A stretch of 64,000 bases of DNA from Thermomicrobiales bacterium (GCA_037045155.1 JBAOIG010000003.1:1240001-1304000); one strand, 5' to 3'. Positions 7,800 through 17,224 are shown, numbered from the stretch's first letter. The notes: generated from the sequence alone by a model not told the origin. Numbers and translations are program-made.

Positions 7800-8816
7800 A
7801 TGAAGACGACGCGAGTACTGACGACGATCGAGGCGCACGCCGGCGGAGAGCCGCTGCGGATTGTCACCTCCGGGCTTGCTCCGCTCCGAGGCCACACGAT
7901 CCTCGAGCGTCGCCAGGAGATGCTCGAACAGCACGACGACGTCCGGCGTGCGCTGATGTGGGAGCCGCGCGGCCACGCCGATATGTACGGCGCGATTCTG
8001 ACACCACCGGTCACACCGGATGCAGATTACGGCGTCCTCTTCATGCACAACGAGGGCTACTCGACGATGTGCGGGCACGGCATCATCGCCTTGACCACGG
8101 TGCTGATCGAGACCGGGCAGTTCCCCGCCACTGGCGAGCGGACGACGATCGGATTCGACAGCCCTGCCGGCTTCATCCGCGCCGTCGCGACCGTCTGCGA
8201 CGGGCGAGTCGTCGAGGCCACCTTCGAGAATGTTCCGTCGTTCGTCTATGCCGATGCGGTCGAAGTCTCCACCAACCGTGGCACGTTCACGACGCCGGTC
8301 GTCTTCGGGGGGGCGTTCTACGCGTTGGTCGACGCCGAGGCTGCAGGGTTACGCATCGATCCGAACGACATTCGCGAGCTTATCGACTTCGGGATGGCGA
8401 TCAAGCACGCCATCGAAGCTCGCATGGACGTCGTCCATCCGCTCGAGCCGGAGCTTCGCGACATCTACGGGACGATCATCACTGGCCCGCCGAGTGCGGG
8501 GGCTGATGGCCGGAATGTGACCATCTTCGCTGACGGGGAGGTCGACCGCTCGCCATGCGGGACGGGCACCGCCGCGCGGCTGGCATGGCTCTACGCCACT
8601 GACGCCCTCGGGCTGGGTGAGCCCTGGATTCACGAGAGCATCGTCGGGACGCGCTTCACCGGGCGAGTGCTGCGTGAGACGGACGTCGCCGGCCGGCCGG
8701 CCATCGTGCCGGAAATCGGCGGGCGCGGCTACCTGACCGGGACCAGCACCTTCACGATCGACCCGGACGACCCTGTAGCCGGCGGCTTTCTGGTCCGCCC
8801 GGGATCGAGCCGGTAA
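7800..8816 (+). CDS. proline racemase-family enzyme, probable 4-hydroxyproline epimerase
   Basis: The 338-residue protein has the proline racemase fold with both catalytic cysteines: Cys91 in MCGHG and Cys253 in SPCGTG. Two cysteines argue for a racemase or epimerase, since trans-3-hydroxy-L-proline dehydratases carry Ser or Thr at the first position. The start matches the family pattern (TTIEAHAGGEPLRIV). The likely reaction is epimerisation at C2 of a (hydroxy)proline. No other hydroxyproline-catabolic gene is adjacent. Its 3' end overlaps the convergent GH15 gene by 65 bp. Confidence 0.88.
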   Translation: MKTTRVLTTIEAHAGGEPLRIVTSGLAPLRGHTILERRQEMLEQHDDVRRALMWEPRGHADMYGAILTPPVTPDADYGVLFMHNEGYSTMCGHGIIALTTVLIETGQFPATGERTTIGFDSPAGFIRAVATVCDGRVVEATFENVPSFVYADAVEVSTNRGTFTTPVVFGGAFYALVDAEAAGLRIDPNDIRELIDFGMAIKHAIEARMDVVHPLEPELRDIYGTIITGPPSAGADGRNVTIFADGEVDRSPCGTGTAARLAWLYATDALGLGEPWIHESIVGTRFTGRVLRETDVAGRPAIVPEIGGRGYLTGTSTFTIDPDDPVAGGFLVRPGSSR

Positions 8817-10701
8817 CGTGGCCGCTTTCGGCGTCGGGCGCCTGGGCCACGTTGCCACGGGCGCGTCCGAGATTCACGATCGCGTTGATCAACCCCAGGT
8901 GCGAGAATGCCTGGGGGAAGTTACCCAGAAACGCGCCGGTCGCTGCCTCGATTTCCTCTGAGAACAATCCCAGGTCGTTGCCTCGCGCAAGAAGCTTTTC
9001 CAGAAGCTGCTCGGCGCGATCGAGCTCGCTGAGGCCCACCAGGCAATCGATCAGCCAACATCCACAGAGGACAAAGGCGCCCTCGTGGCCGGCCAGCCCA
9101 TCGATGTTTGTCTCGCCGGATTCCGAGGAATATCGCCAGACCAGTTCGTCCTTGCTGAGCTCGGCGATCACCCGTTCGATCGTCGCCCGCATCACCGGGT
9201 GATCGACGTCGATGAAGCCCCGCAGCGGAAACGACAGCGCCGAGGCATCTAGCACATCGTCATCGAACGCCTCGCTGAAGTAGCCACCAGCGCTCACCGC
9301 GTGGCTCATCACATCCGCATGGATGCGGGTGCGGAGCGCATGCCACTCGTCGTACGGGGCGTCGCGGCCGTCCTTCTTCGCGAGACGGATGGCGCGGTCG
9401 ATGGCCACCCAGCACATGACATTGGCGTAGGTCATGCGCCGCTCGTCGCTCCGCACCTCCCAGATGCCGGCGTCGGGCTCCTGCCAGCGCGCTTCCACCA
9501 CCTCAGTCAGCTTGGCGAGGTATTCCCACAATCCATCGTTGATGACACCGCCGAAGCGCCGGTGAACCCAGGCGGCATCGAGCACTTCGCCAAAACGGTC
9601 GAGCTGGCGCTGGGCGTGAGCGCCGTTACCGATCCGGACTGGCGACGAGCGGCGATAGCCCTCCAGATGATCCAGGATCTGCTCGTCGAGATCGCTCTCG
9701 CCGTCGACGCGGTACATGATCTGGAGGGAGGCCGGGTCATCCCGCGTGACATCGATGACCCACTGGAGAAACCCCTCCGCCTCATCGCGGTATCCGATCG
9801 AATGGAACGCGTGCAACGCATAGCTGGTGTCGCGGATCCACGCATAGCGGTAATCCCAGTTGCGCCCCCCGCCGAGAGACTCGGGCAGCGACGTTGTCGC
9901 GGCCGCGGCCATCGCGCCACTCGGGACATTGTTGAGTAGCTTGAGGGTCAGCGCGCTGCGGCGGACGGCTTTCGCCCACGGTCCGTCGTAACTGCAACGC
10001 TGCGCCCACCGTGTCCAACCCTCGATCTCGCGAATCACCAGATCCTGTGCTGTCCTCTTTGACAGATCGCTCCAGACAACTGTCGCTGTGTCATGGTAGT
10101 TCGCCGAGACAAACTCCTGGTCACCTGCAACCACGCTGAAGCGCGCGACCAGTCCGTTGTCGCCAGATTCCAGCGGTATCGTTGTCGCGACTCTCAGCGC
10201 CCCGGACTTTCCGCAGACCACGGCGCCCTTGTGCGGGATGATCTCCCAGGTCGGCTGTTCGCGTCCGTAGTTGAACCTGGGCGCCAGATCCATGCGCATG
10301 CGAACGACACCCTCGACGCCCCGCACGACACGGACAATCATCCCGTCGCGCAGTCTCTGCGAGATGCCGAAGTCCGAGCCGAACGCAATCGACGGCATCA
10401 GGTCGACCAGTTCGACGACACCATCATCCGTCTCGAAGCGCGTGACGAGCACATTGGTGTCGTCCATGTACGAGCGCGAGACGCGCCACGACGCCTCCGG
10501 CGCGATCTGCCAGAAGCCACCGCGCTCGGCGTCCAGAATTCGCGCAAAGACGGACGGGGAGTCGATGCGGGGGAAAGGACACCAGTCTATCGACCCATCC
10601 GCGCCGACAAGCGCCAGAGTCTCCCCGTTTCCGATCGCGCCATAAGCCTCGATCGGGAGATAGCCATCGTGGTCCCGGCGTGCGCTCCAGCCGTTGGCCA
10701 T
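8752..10701 (-). CDS. glycoside hydrolase family 15, glucoamylase/trehalase-like
   Basis: The N-terminal beta-domain begins YLPIEAYGAIGNGETLALVGADGSIDW and is followed by the (alpha/alpha)6 catalytic barrel. Hallmarks are GGGRNWDYRYAWIRD, the catalytic-acid segment EARWQEPDAGIWEVR and the catalytic-base segment FSEEIEAATG followed by LGNFPQAFSHLGLINA. No signal peptide is present, so it acts in the cytoplasm on maltodextrin, trehalose or a related alpha-glucan. The start is set at the second of two adjacent ATGs (10701), with AGGAGG at 10706-10711; an in-frame codon at 10842 would add 47 unrelated residues. The product is 649 residues. The C-terminus overlaps the convergent epimerase gene. 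Confidence 0.88.
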   Translation of the reverse strand: MANGWSARRDHDGYLPIEAYGAIGNGETLALVGADGSIDWCPFPRIDSPSVFARILDAERGGFWQIAPEASWRVSRSYMDDTNVLVTRFETDDGVVELVDLMPSIAFGSDFGISQRLRDGMIVRVVRGVEGVVRMRMDLAPRFNYGREQPTWEIIPHKGAVVCGKSGALRVATTIPLESGDNGLVARFSVVAGDQEFVSANYHDTATVVWSDLSKRTAQDLVIREIEGWTRWAQRCSYDGPWAKAVRRSALTLKLLNNVPSGAMAAAATTSLPESLGGGRNWDYRYAWIRDTSYALHAFHSIGYRDEAEGFLQWVIDVTRDDPASLQIMYRVDGESDLDEQILDHLEGYRRSSPVRIGNGAHAQRQLDRFGEVLDAAWVHRRFGGVINDGLWEYLAKLTEVVEARWQEPDAGIWEVRSDERRMTYANVMCWVAIDRAIRLAKKDGRDAPYDEWHALRTRIHADVMSHAVSAGGYFSEAFDDDVLDASALSFPLRGFIDVDHPVMRATIERVIAELSKDELVWRYSSESGETNIDGLAGHEGAFVLCGCWLIDCLVGLSELDRAEQLLEKLLARGNDLGLFSEEIEAATGAFLGNFPQAFSHLGLINAIVNLGRARGNVAQAPDAESGHVTGSIPGGPESRRLQGRPGRS

Positions 10702-11118
10702 CATGCCTCCTGGTTGCATTGGCGCGCCGGTCGAATGCCGGCCGGCAGATATCGGCGCAAGACACCGTGTCGGAAGGAAGACGTTGCCAGCGACCGGCCC
10801 GGCTGATGCCCGTCCGGATCGGCGTGCCCCGCGCGAAAGCATACTGGCAATAATACGACCAGGTGATATCGAAGAATCGTAGATACTCGTATACTGCGGC
10901 TATCGAATCGGGATCACCCCGGGGCGCATTGCTTCGGAATCGGCGCTAGCGCCTGGGCCTCATTCACGGCACATGACGTCAACCCCACCAACTGGAACAT
11001 GGTGGCGGGAACGTGATGGTGGATCGGCCGCACCCAGAGGTTGCTCGCCAGGCCGGGAGCATCGGCCGGCAAGGAGATCGTCGTTGGTTCCCATTCTCCC
11101 CCCGAAAGGAGGAGCTCG
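10702..11118. other. 417-bp divergent intergenic region
   Basis: No gene is supported here. It separates the GH15 gene (minus) from the Lon-like lipoprotein (plus). An AT-rich segment at about 10850-10900 contains TATTAT-like and TATACT-like hexamers (TATACT at 10890-10895), but no convincing -35 partner. A perfect 12-bp palindrome, GGCGCTAGCGCC, lies at 10942-10953. Confidence 0.5.
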
Positions 11119-13131
11119 ATGCGCAGGGCAACGCGGCTTACGCACGTGGTTCTGGTGACGTTCCTTCTCACGATCACGCTCTCTGCCTGCGGAGGGAGCA
11201 GTGAAAAAACTCCGACGAGCAACGCATCACCGACGACCAGTAGCGCTACAACCGCTTCCCCGACGACTGCGCCGACGACCGCGCCGACAAAACCCGCTGC
11301 GCAGGCATCCCCGACCGCGGCGATGCCGACTGCGCCAGTCGCCAGTGGCCCGGTCGAGGTCGACGCGCTCTGGTTCTCGAGTGACGGGACGACGGCCCAG
11401 GGCGGCACAAGCCGCGTCAAGGTATCCGTCCAGGAAAAGGACAGCTCCGATCTGCGCGTAGGGTTCTTCGAATCCGAGGTCGGTGGCTCTGGCCAACAGT
11501 GGCAAGCCGCCGGATGGATGGCGGTGATCACCGCCTCGCTCCTGCTCTCGAAGGATCCATCGAAGTATGAATTCTCGTTCGATGTCGCTGGTCGCATCGA
11601 CGGCCCATCGGCCGGCGCGCTGATGACCGCCGCCGTCATGGCCGGTTATCTGGGGAATGACATCAAGTCCGATGTGACGATGACCGGAACGATCAACCCC
11701 GATGGCACGATCGGGCCAGTCGGCGGCATCCCCCAGAAGCTCGAGGGCGCCGCTGCGGCCGGCAAAAAGACGGTCCTCGTCCCCGGGGGGCAACGTTACG
11801 ACTATGACATGGTCGCTGGCCAGTCGGTCGACCTCGTTCAGGCGGGACAGAAGCTTGGCATCGCGGTCAAGCTGGTTCCCGACATCTACACTGCCTATCA
11901 GGAGCTGACCGGAGAGAAGCTGCCGGAGCCGGTAAGTGTCGGTCAGGCGAGCTATCCGCCGGCCGCGTTCGACAAGTTCCGCGCCGGCACGACGAGCTGG
12001 TATGCCAACTACCAGCGCGAGCGAACGGCGTTCACCGCGCTGCCGGCCGATATCCAGTCATATCGCCAGGGCACGATCGACGTCGCCGACAACTATGCGT
12101 CGAGGGCCGACCAATTCCTCGCCGAAGGCCAGGTTGCGGCCGCCTACGAGAACTCCTTCCAGGCGGCGGCGATGGCACGGGTGGCGCGCGAGGCGGCTGA
12201 GCTTGACAACATCTACGCCAGCCAGGGGCTCGATCCACTGATCCAGCGTCTGAACGCAAGCGCATCTGCGTTGACGCGCTTCGACGCGGTGCGTCAACGA
12301 TTGGAAGCTGAAACCCCGCGCACCGCATCGGACACGATCGCAATCATGGAAGGTTTCTCGAGCCTCTCCGTCGCTCAGGGTCTGGTCTTCCAGGCGGAAG
12401 CCACGATCGATTCTCTGAAGAATGCGACGGATCCGGTCGAACAGGACATCCTCAATGGGATCTACCGCGCCAATTACTTCTACGTGTACGCGGACCAGTA
12501 TCTGCAGCTTGCCCAGGATCAGGTGTCGATCGGCACCGGCTTCGGCTCATCGCCGACCCCCGATCCGGCCGTCCTGAAGACGATCTCCGACACACTACGA
12601 CGCGGCGCAGAGGCGAATATCAACTACTTCGAGGAGCTCGTCATCGCCCCGTTCGCGCAACAGTACGGTGTTTCGGCGGATGTCGCCAAGGGGTATTTCA
12701 TGCAGTCAGACTCCGGCTATCTCACTGCCGTCGCAGCCGTTCAGGGCGCGGACTCGCTGGCCGGCCAGGTTATCAAGCCAGACGCGAAGTCGTGGGTCTA
12801 TCTCGGCTCCGCCCTGACCGCCTATTCGCAATCTGCGAGCCTGATCGCCAAGTACTACTCACTCGGGGCTCGGGTAGATGATTCGGGCTACATTACGAGT
12901 TTCGATCGCCAGTCGTCGCTGGCCGACATGCTCGACCTCGCCGACCAGCGCGCGAAGACCTGGGTCAACTCGATTGCCGACGAAGACCCGATCGAGTCGC
13001 TCTACTACTACGACAACGCCCGGATCTTCCGAACCGGCAACGCGAACGATCAGTTGTCCGCGCTCAACGCATACTGGCAGTCCGCGATTCTCTCGGCGAC
13101 GCTCTCGGCATTCACCGGCGGCATCAAGTAA
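11119..13131 (+). CDS. exported lipoprotein with Lon-type (S16) protease domain
   Basis: The start at 11119 follows AAGGAGGAG and gives a lipoprotein signal: basic MRRATR, hydrophobic core, lipobox LSAC with Cys24. A Thr/Pro/Ala linker (25-76) precedes a Lon proteolytic domain (about 78-260). Ser164 in DGPSAG and Lys207 in GGIPQKLEGAAAAGKKTVLVP are 43 residues apart, the same spacing as the Ser679-Lys722 dyad of E. coli Lon. There is no ATPase domain. The remaining 400 residues are a mostly helical, Tyr/Ala-rich region of unknown fold. It should be membrane-anchored outside the cytoplasm, making it an ATP-independent extracytoplasmic Lon-like peptidase. Total length is 670 residues. An in-frame codon at 11041 was rejected. 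Confidence 0.85.
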   Translation: MRRATRLTHVVLVTFLLTITLSACGGSSEKTPTSNASPTTSSATTASPTTAPTTAPTKPAAQASPTAAMPTAPVASGPVEVDALWFSSDGTTAQGGTSRVKVSVQEKDSSDLRVGFFESEVGGSGQQWQAAGWMAVITASLLLSKDPSKYEFSFDVAGRIDGPSAGALMTAAVMAGYLGNDIKSDVTMTGTINPDGTIGPVGGIPQKLEGAAAAGKKTVLVPGGQRYDYDMVAGQSVDLVQAGQKLGIAVKLVPDIYTAYQELTGEKLPEPVSVGQASYPPAAFDKFRAGTTSWYANYQRERTAFTALPADIQSYRQGTIDVADNYASRADQFLAEGQVAAAYENSFQAAAMARVAREAAELDNIYASQGLDPLIQRLNASASALTRFDAVRQRLEAETPRTASDTIAIMEGFSSLSVAQGLVFQAEATIDSLKNATDPVEQDILNGIYRANYFYVYADQYLQLAQDQVSIGTGFGSSPTPDPAVLKTISDTLRRGAEANINYFEELVIAPFAQQYGVSADVAKGYFMQSDSGYLTAVAAVQGADSLAGQVIKPDAKSWVYLGSALTAYSQSASLIAKYYSLGARVDDSGYITSFDRQSSLADMLDLADQRAKTWVNSIADEDPIESLYYYDNARIFRTGNANDQLSALNAYWQSAILSATLSAFTGGIK

Positions 13132-13152
13132 CGCGGCAGACACGGCAACACC

Positions 13153-13193
13153 GACGCGGCGGAGTGGAGCAACCCACCCGCCGCGTCTTCTTG
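13153..13193 (+). terminator. probable terminator after the Lon-like lipoprotein
   Basis: GACGCGGCGG (13153-13162) pairs perfectly with CCGCCGCGTC (13178-13187) around a 15-base loop, followed by TTCTTG. It lies 21 bases after the stop. Confidence 0.6.
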
Positions 13194-13319
13194 CGGACGT
13201 CACTCGAATATCGCTGGCAGCCATGACCGAGGGCTCTGGCGCACATATCGCCACGACCGGACACACCAATCGGGCGGACGAACGGCGGGGTACGCTATGA
13301 TCTTCGTTGAGGAGGCATC

Positions 13320-13850
13320 GTGACTGCCGCGCGCGCGCCGATACTGGATCTCATCGCCCATAGTCCCGAACAGACACGCGCCATTGCCGGCCAGTTGGCA
13401 CGCCACCTGGAGCCGGGCCAGATTGTATTGCTCAGCGGGTCACTCGGCGCGGGGAAGACCACGTTCGTCCAGGGCCTGGCCCGCGCACTGCAGGCGGGCG
13501 ATCTGGTGCAAAGCCCGACGTTCACGATTGTCGTCCAGCACGAGGGAATATTGCGGGATGGCCGGCCGGTTCGCATCTATCATATGGATCTCTACCGGAT
13601 GACTGGATCCGGCGATCTTGACTCAATCGGTATCGACGACTATCTGAACGACCCTGACGGCATCGTCGTGATCGAGTGGCCGGATCGCGCGCCGGGCTGG
13701 TTGCCAGCCGAGTACATCCTCGTCACGATGGAGATGGTAGCCGACACAAAGCGAGCCATCCGGATCTCGCCGTCGGCGTCGCCGAGCGCCACGCGCGAGC
13801 GGCAGGCGATTGAGCGCACACGGAGGGAGGTCGGCAGTGGCGCAGGGTGA
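13320..13850 (+). CDS. tsaE: tRNA t6A biosynthesis ATPase TsaE
   Basis: TsaE is the P-loop ATPase that cycles the TsaB-TsaD complex making N6-threonylcarbamoyladenosine at A37 of ANN-decoding tRNAs. The Walker A motif GSLGAGKTT lies near residue 40, and the family segments SPTFTIV, HMDLYR and IEWPDR follow in order. The GTG start is supported by GAGGAGG 5 bases upstream. The last 30 or so residues (SPSASPSATRERQ onward) are a basic, low-complexity tail. The end overlaps tsaB by 14 bases. Confidence 0.93.
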   Translation: MTAARAPILDLIAHSPEQTRAIAGQLARHLEPGQIVLLSGSLGAGKTTFVQGLARALQAGDLVQSPTFTIVVQHEGILRDGRPVRIYHMDLYRMTGSGDLDSIGIDDYLNDPDGIVVIEWPDRAPGWLPAEYILVTMEMVADTKRAIRISPSASPSATRERQAIERTRREVGSGAG

Positions 13851-14574
13851 CGCGCGGGGCAACTGGCTGCTGGGGATCGAGACATCCTCCGATGTCGCGT
13901 CGATTGCCCTCGTGCCGACCGCGAGCGGCGTCGGCCACGGCGCGGAGCTTTCGTGGCCAGCGCCACGCAACCAGACCGCGACGCTACTCGCGCAAGTCGA
14001 CCACGTGCTGCGTGCCTGTAACCTGGAGCCAGAGGCGTTGGGCGGCATCGTCGTGGCCACGGGTCCGGGCGGGTTCAATGCGTTGCGTGTCGGGATGAGC
14101 GTCGCGAAGGGGTTCGCCTTCGCCCTTGATCTTCCCATCTTCGGCGTTGGGACGCTCGATATTGCCGCGCAGGCATTCGCCCACTGGGGCTTGCCGGTCC
14201 GGGCGTTCGTGCCGGCCGGCCGGCGGCGTGCCGTCTTCGCCGATTACCTGCAGCTGGGGCAGACACTCCGGCTCTCTGGCGAGATGGGTAACCGACCGAT
14301 CCCGGCGCTCGCAGCCGATCTCATGTCGCCGACCGTGCTCACCGGCGACCTGACGATTGAAGAGCAGGATGCCCTTCGAGAACAGCCCAACGTTGTCCTG
14401 CCCTCTGCCGGCTTACGCCAGCGGCGCGCGTCGTTCATGGTCGACCTGGCGCTCCCCCGCTGGCAGGCGGGCGAGCCAGACGACCTGACGCAGCTCGAGC
14501 CGATCTATGTCCATCAGCAGACCGGCGCAACCGGCACAATGGCGCACCACGCCGACACGGGGACTCGCGAATGA
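13837..14574 (+). CDS. tsaB: tRNA threonylcarbamoyladenosine protein TsaB
   Basis: TsaB is the inactive ASKHA-fold partner of TsaD. The first motif, LLGIETSSDVASIALV, and the loop GIVVATGPGGFNALRVGMSVAKGFA are typical. The GTG start at 13837 was chosen because GGAGGGAGG lies 6 bases upstream; the alternative TTG at 13810 lies before that SD. Length is 245 residues. It overlaps tsaE upstream, and its stop overlaps the rimI start (ATGA), so the four genes are translationally coupled. Confidence 0.92.
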   Translation: MAQGDARGNWLLGIETSSDVASIALVPTASGVGHGAELSWPAPRNQTATLLAQVDHVLRACNLEPEALGGIVVATGPGGFNALRVGMSVAKGFAFALDLPIFGVGTLDIAAQAFAHWGLPVRAFVPAGRRRAVFADYLQLGQTLRLSGEMGNRPIPALAADLMSPTVLTGDLTIEEQDALREQPNVVLPSAGLRQRRASFMVDLALPRWQAGEPDDLTQLEPIYVHQQTGATGTMAHHADTGTRE

Positions 14575-15233
14575 GCTACTACATCGCCCCGATGCGGATT
14601 GACGATATCACCGAGGTCTCGCGGGTCGAGCATCTCTGCTTCACCAATCCGTGGCCGCAGTCCGCGTATCGCCGCGAGCTACGCAACCCCGGCAACAACG
14701 CCTATATCGTCCTCTGGGAACACGACGACTCCCGCCCATCAGACACATCGGACGAATCGCGCGGAGCGCTCTCGATACTGCCGTTCTTCCGCCGCAGCGA
14801 GCGGGCGCACGATGACCGAATCGTCGGGTTCGCCGGGATGTGGATGCTCTACGATGAGGCGCACGTCACGACGATCGGCGTTACCCCCGACCTGCGCGGG
14901 AAAGGTCTCGGCGAGCTGATGCTGATCCGGCTGTTCGAAATCGCTGGCGAACGCACCGCGGAGTGGGTTACGCTCGAGGTTCGCGTCTCAAATGCCAGCG
15001 CCCAGGCGCTCTACCACAAGTACGGCTTCAGCCAGCAGGGCCTGCGACGACGCTACTACAGCGACAATGGCGAAGACGCCTCCATCATGTGGTCGCCATC
15101 GATCCGCACCGATGAGTACCGCCAGCGCTTCGCCGAGTTGCGAGACAAGCTCCACGAGCGCATGGCCGGCCAGCTGATCTCACCGCCGCGGCGTGATGAC
15201 GGCGACGACGGCCGGATGGAGTCCACCTCATGA
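14571..15233 (+). CDS. rimI: RimI-like ribosomal/protein N-acetyltransferase
   Basis: This GNAT-fold enzyme sits in the tsaB-rimI-tsaD position common in bacteria. The acetyl-CoA loop is TPDLRGKGLGELML and the C-terminal strand reads LEVRVSNASAQALYHKYGF. RimI acetylates the S18 N-terminus in E. coli; orthologues in such clusters may have wider targets. At 220 residues it is longer than usual RimI (about 150). An insertion near residues 45-80, rich in Asp, Ser and Arg, falls between strands 2 and 3, and there is a hydrophilic C-terminal tail. It shares ATGA junctions with both neighbours. Confidence 0.88.
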   Translation: MSYYIAPMRIDDITEVSRVEHLCFTNPWPQSAYRRELRNPGNNAYIVLWEHDDSRPSDTSDESRGALSILPFFRRSERAHDDRIVGFAGMWMLYDEAHVTTIGVTPDLRGKGLGELMLIRLFEIAGERTAEWVTLEVRVSNASAQALYHKYGFSQQGLRRRYYSDNGEDASIMWSPSIRTDEYRQRFAELRDKLHERMAGQLISPPRRDDGDDGRMESTS

Positions 15234-16369
15234 ACATCCTGGCGATCGAGACATCCTGCGACGAAACCGCCGCTGCCGTCGTGCGTGGCGGGCGGTGGGT
15301 GCTGTCCAATGTTGTCGCGTCGCAGATCGCGTTGCATGAGTCGTATGGTGGGATCGTGCCGGAGCTAGCCTCGCGGCAGCACGTGACGGCAATCGTCCCG
15401 GTTCTCCGGGAAGCACTGGCGACGGCCGGCGTCGGGCGAGACGATATCGACGCGATCGCGGTGACCGAGGGGCCGGGCCTGGCCGGCTCACTGCTCGTTG
15501 GCATCAACGTCGCCAAGACGCTCGCCTTTGCCTGGAAGAAGCCGCTCATCCCGGTCAATCACCTCGAAGGGCATATCTACGCCAACTGGCTGATACCAGC
15601 CGACGCCGATCCGGGCAGCTACCCACCACCCTCGTTCCCGGCGGTCTGCCTGATTGTCTCCGGCGGTCACACCGACCTGCTGCTCGTCCATCGCCACGGG
15701 GTCTACGAGATCCTTGGGCGCACGCTGGATGACGCGGCCGGCGAGGCGTTTGACAAGGGCGCCCGCATCCTCGGGCTCGGCTATCCAGGCGGACCAGCGA
15801 TCCAGCGCGCCGCCGAAGGGCGCCGGCCGCTTGAGCAGCTCCCGCGCGCCTGGCTCGGCGATCGCTACGACTTCTCGTTCTCCGGCGTCAAGACCGCGCT
15901 ACTGCGCGCCGCGGAGCCCTATCGCAAGCAGGCCCCGCCGCCCGGCCGCGGAGCGAAGCAGGCACGAGGCAACGACGAGCCGTTCGTCCGTCACGAGCCG
16001 CCGGCCTATTCGCCGAACATGCCAGTCGGCGAGCTGGCAGCCGCCTACCAGGACGCGATTGTCGATGTGCTGGTCGAGAAGACGGCGAACGCCACCCAGC
16101 AGGAACGCGCCCAGAGTGTGATGCTCTCCGGCGGCGTCTCCGCCAATGCGCTCTTGCGCCGCCGGATGGAGGCGCGTCTCCGACCACTCGGCGTTCCGTT
16201 GTTCATCCCCGAGCTCCAGTACTGCACCGACAACGCCGCAATGATCGCCGGGGCTGCCTATCAGGTTCTTCGCCGCGGAGCGCTGGCCGGCTGGGAGCTC
16301 GACGTCCGCGCGCAGTTGCCATGGGCCGCGATCCCGGGGATCAAGATCATCGAGCGCGCCCGTGGTTGA
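15230..16369 (+). CDS. tsaD: tRNA N6-adenosine threonylcarbamoyltransferase TsaD
   Basis: TsaD transfers the threonylcarbamoyl group to A37. The protein begins MNILAIETSCDETAAAVV. It keeps the metal-binding HLEGH segment, SGGHTDLLLV, the GEAFDKGARILGLGYPGGP loop and CTDNAAMIAG. At 379 residues it is somewhat long: a Pro/Arg/Gly-rich insertion (about 228-258) interrupts the segment after SFSGVKTALLR. The ATG overlaps the rimI stop, and the following phosphatase gene begins inside its last codons. Confidence 0.95.
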   Translation: MNILAIETSCDETAAAVVRGGRWVLSNVVASQIALHESYGGIVPELASRQHVTAIVPVLREALATAGVGRDDIDAIAVTEGPGLAGSLLVGINVAKTLAFAWKKPLIPVNHLEGHIYANWLIPADADPGSYPPPSFPAVCLIVSGGHTDLLLVHRHGVYEILGRTLDDAAGEAFDKGARILGLGYPGGPAIQRAAEGRRPLEQLPRAWLGDRYDFSFSGVKTALLRAAEPYRKQAPPPGRGAKQARGNDEPFVRHEPPAYSPNMPVGELAAAYQDAIVDVLVEKTANATQQERAQSVMLSGGVSANALLRRRMEARLRPLGVPLFIPELQYCTDNAAMIAGAAYQVLRRGALAGWELDVRAQLPWAAIPGIKIIERARG

Positions 16370-17165
16370 GGCCGGCTGGCAACGCGAACGCGACATTGCC
16401 TCGCAGGCTGCGCGCGAGGCGGGCGCGTTGCTGCTCGATCGGCTCGGCGCAGCCGGGCAGGTCGAATTCAAGTCCAGCGTCGTCGATCCGGTGACCGCCG
16501 CCGACCGCGACAGCCAGGCGCTGATCGCCGACCGACTTCTGACGGCGTTCCCCGACGACCTACTCCTCGGCGAAGAGGATGACGCGCGTGACACCGTCGC
16601 TGGTGATGGCCGCCTCTGGATCGTCGATCCGCTGGATGGCACAGTCAACTTCGTCCACGGCTACCCGGTCTTTGCCGTCTCGATCGCGCTGTATGCCGAC
16701 GGCGCCGTTCAGGTGGGTGTTCTCTACGATCCAGGGCGGGACGAGATGTTCGTGGCCACACGCGGCGGCGGCGCGACACTCAACGGCCGGCCGATCGCCG
16801 TCTCCGACACCCCCACGCTGATCGCGGCGATGGTGGCGACCGGCTTTCCCTATGACCTCGAAGAACGCCGGGCGGTGCTGCCGCTCTTCGATACGCTCGT
16901 CCAGCGCACCCAGGCGGTGCGGCGCGATGGCTCGGCGGCGTTGAATCTCGCCTACGTCGCCTGCGGACGCTTCGATGCGTACTGGGAGCGCAACGTCCAG
17001 CCGTGGGACATTGCCGCCGCAGAACTGTTCCTCGAGGAGGCCGGGGGCCGGCTGACTGGCTACGACGGCGACGCCTTCAGCCTGTGGGCCGGCGAGGTTG
17101 TCGCGTCCAACGGTTGCATCCATGACGCGCTGCTTGCCGTTATCGCAAGCGTCGCAGCGGAATAG
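16362..17165 (+). CDS. inositol monophosphatase family protein
   Basis: The 267-residue protein has the Mg-dependent, Li-sensitive phosphatase motifs: GEEDD, WIVDPLDGTVNFVHGYP and the C-terminal WDIAAAELFLEEAGG. Substrates in this family include myo-inositol-1-phosphate, histidinol phosphate and fructose-1,6-bisphosphate. The GTG start overlaps the tsaD stop by 8 bases, so it is the fifth gene of the tsaE operon. Neighbourhood does not identify the substrate. Confidence 0.9.
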   Translation: MVEAGWQRERDIASQAAREAGALLLDRLGAAGQVEFKSSVVDPVTAADRDSQALIADRLLTAFPDDLLLGEEDDARDTVAGDGRLWIVDPLDGTVNFVHGYPVFAVSIALYADGAVQVGVLYDPGRDEMFVATRGGGATLNGRPIAVSDTPTLIAAMVATGFPYDLEERRAVLPLFDTLVQRTQAVRRDGSAALNLAYVACGRFDAYWERNVQPWDIAAAELFLEEAGGRLTGYDGDAFSLWAGEVVASNGCIHDALLAVIASVAAE

Positions 17166-17224
17166 CGGATACACTCCTGCCTGCGCGGCTACGCCGCGAC
17201 GGTCAACAACGCGAAGCAGGGACG

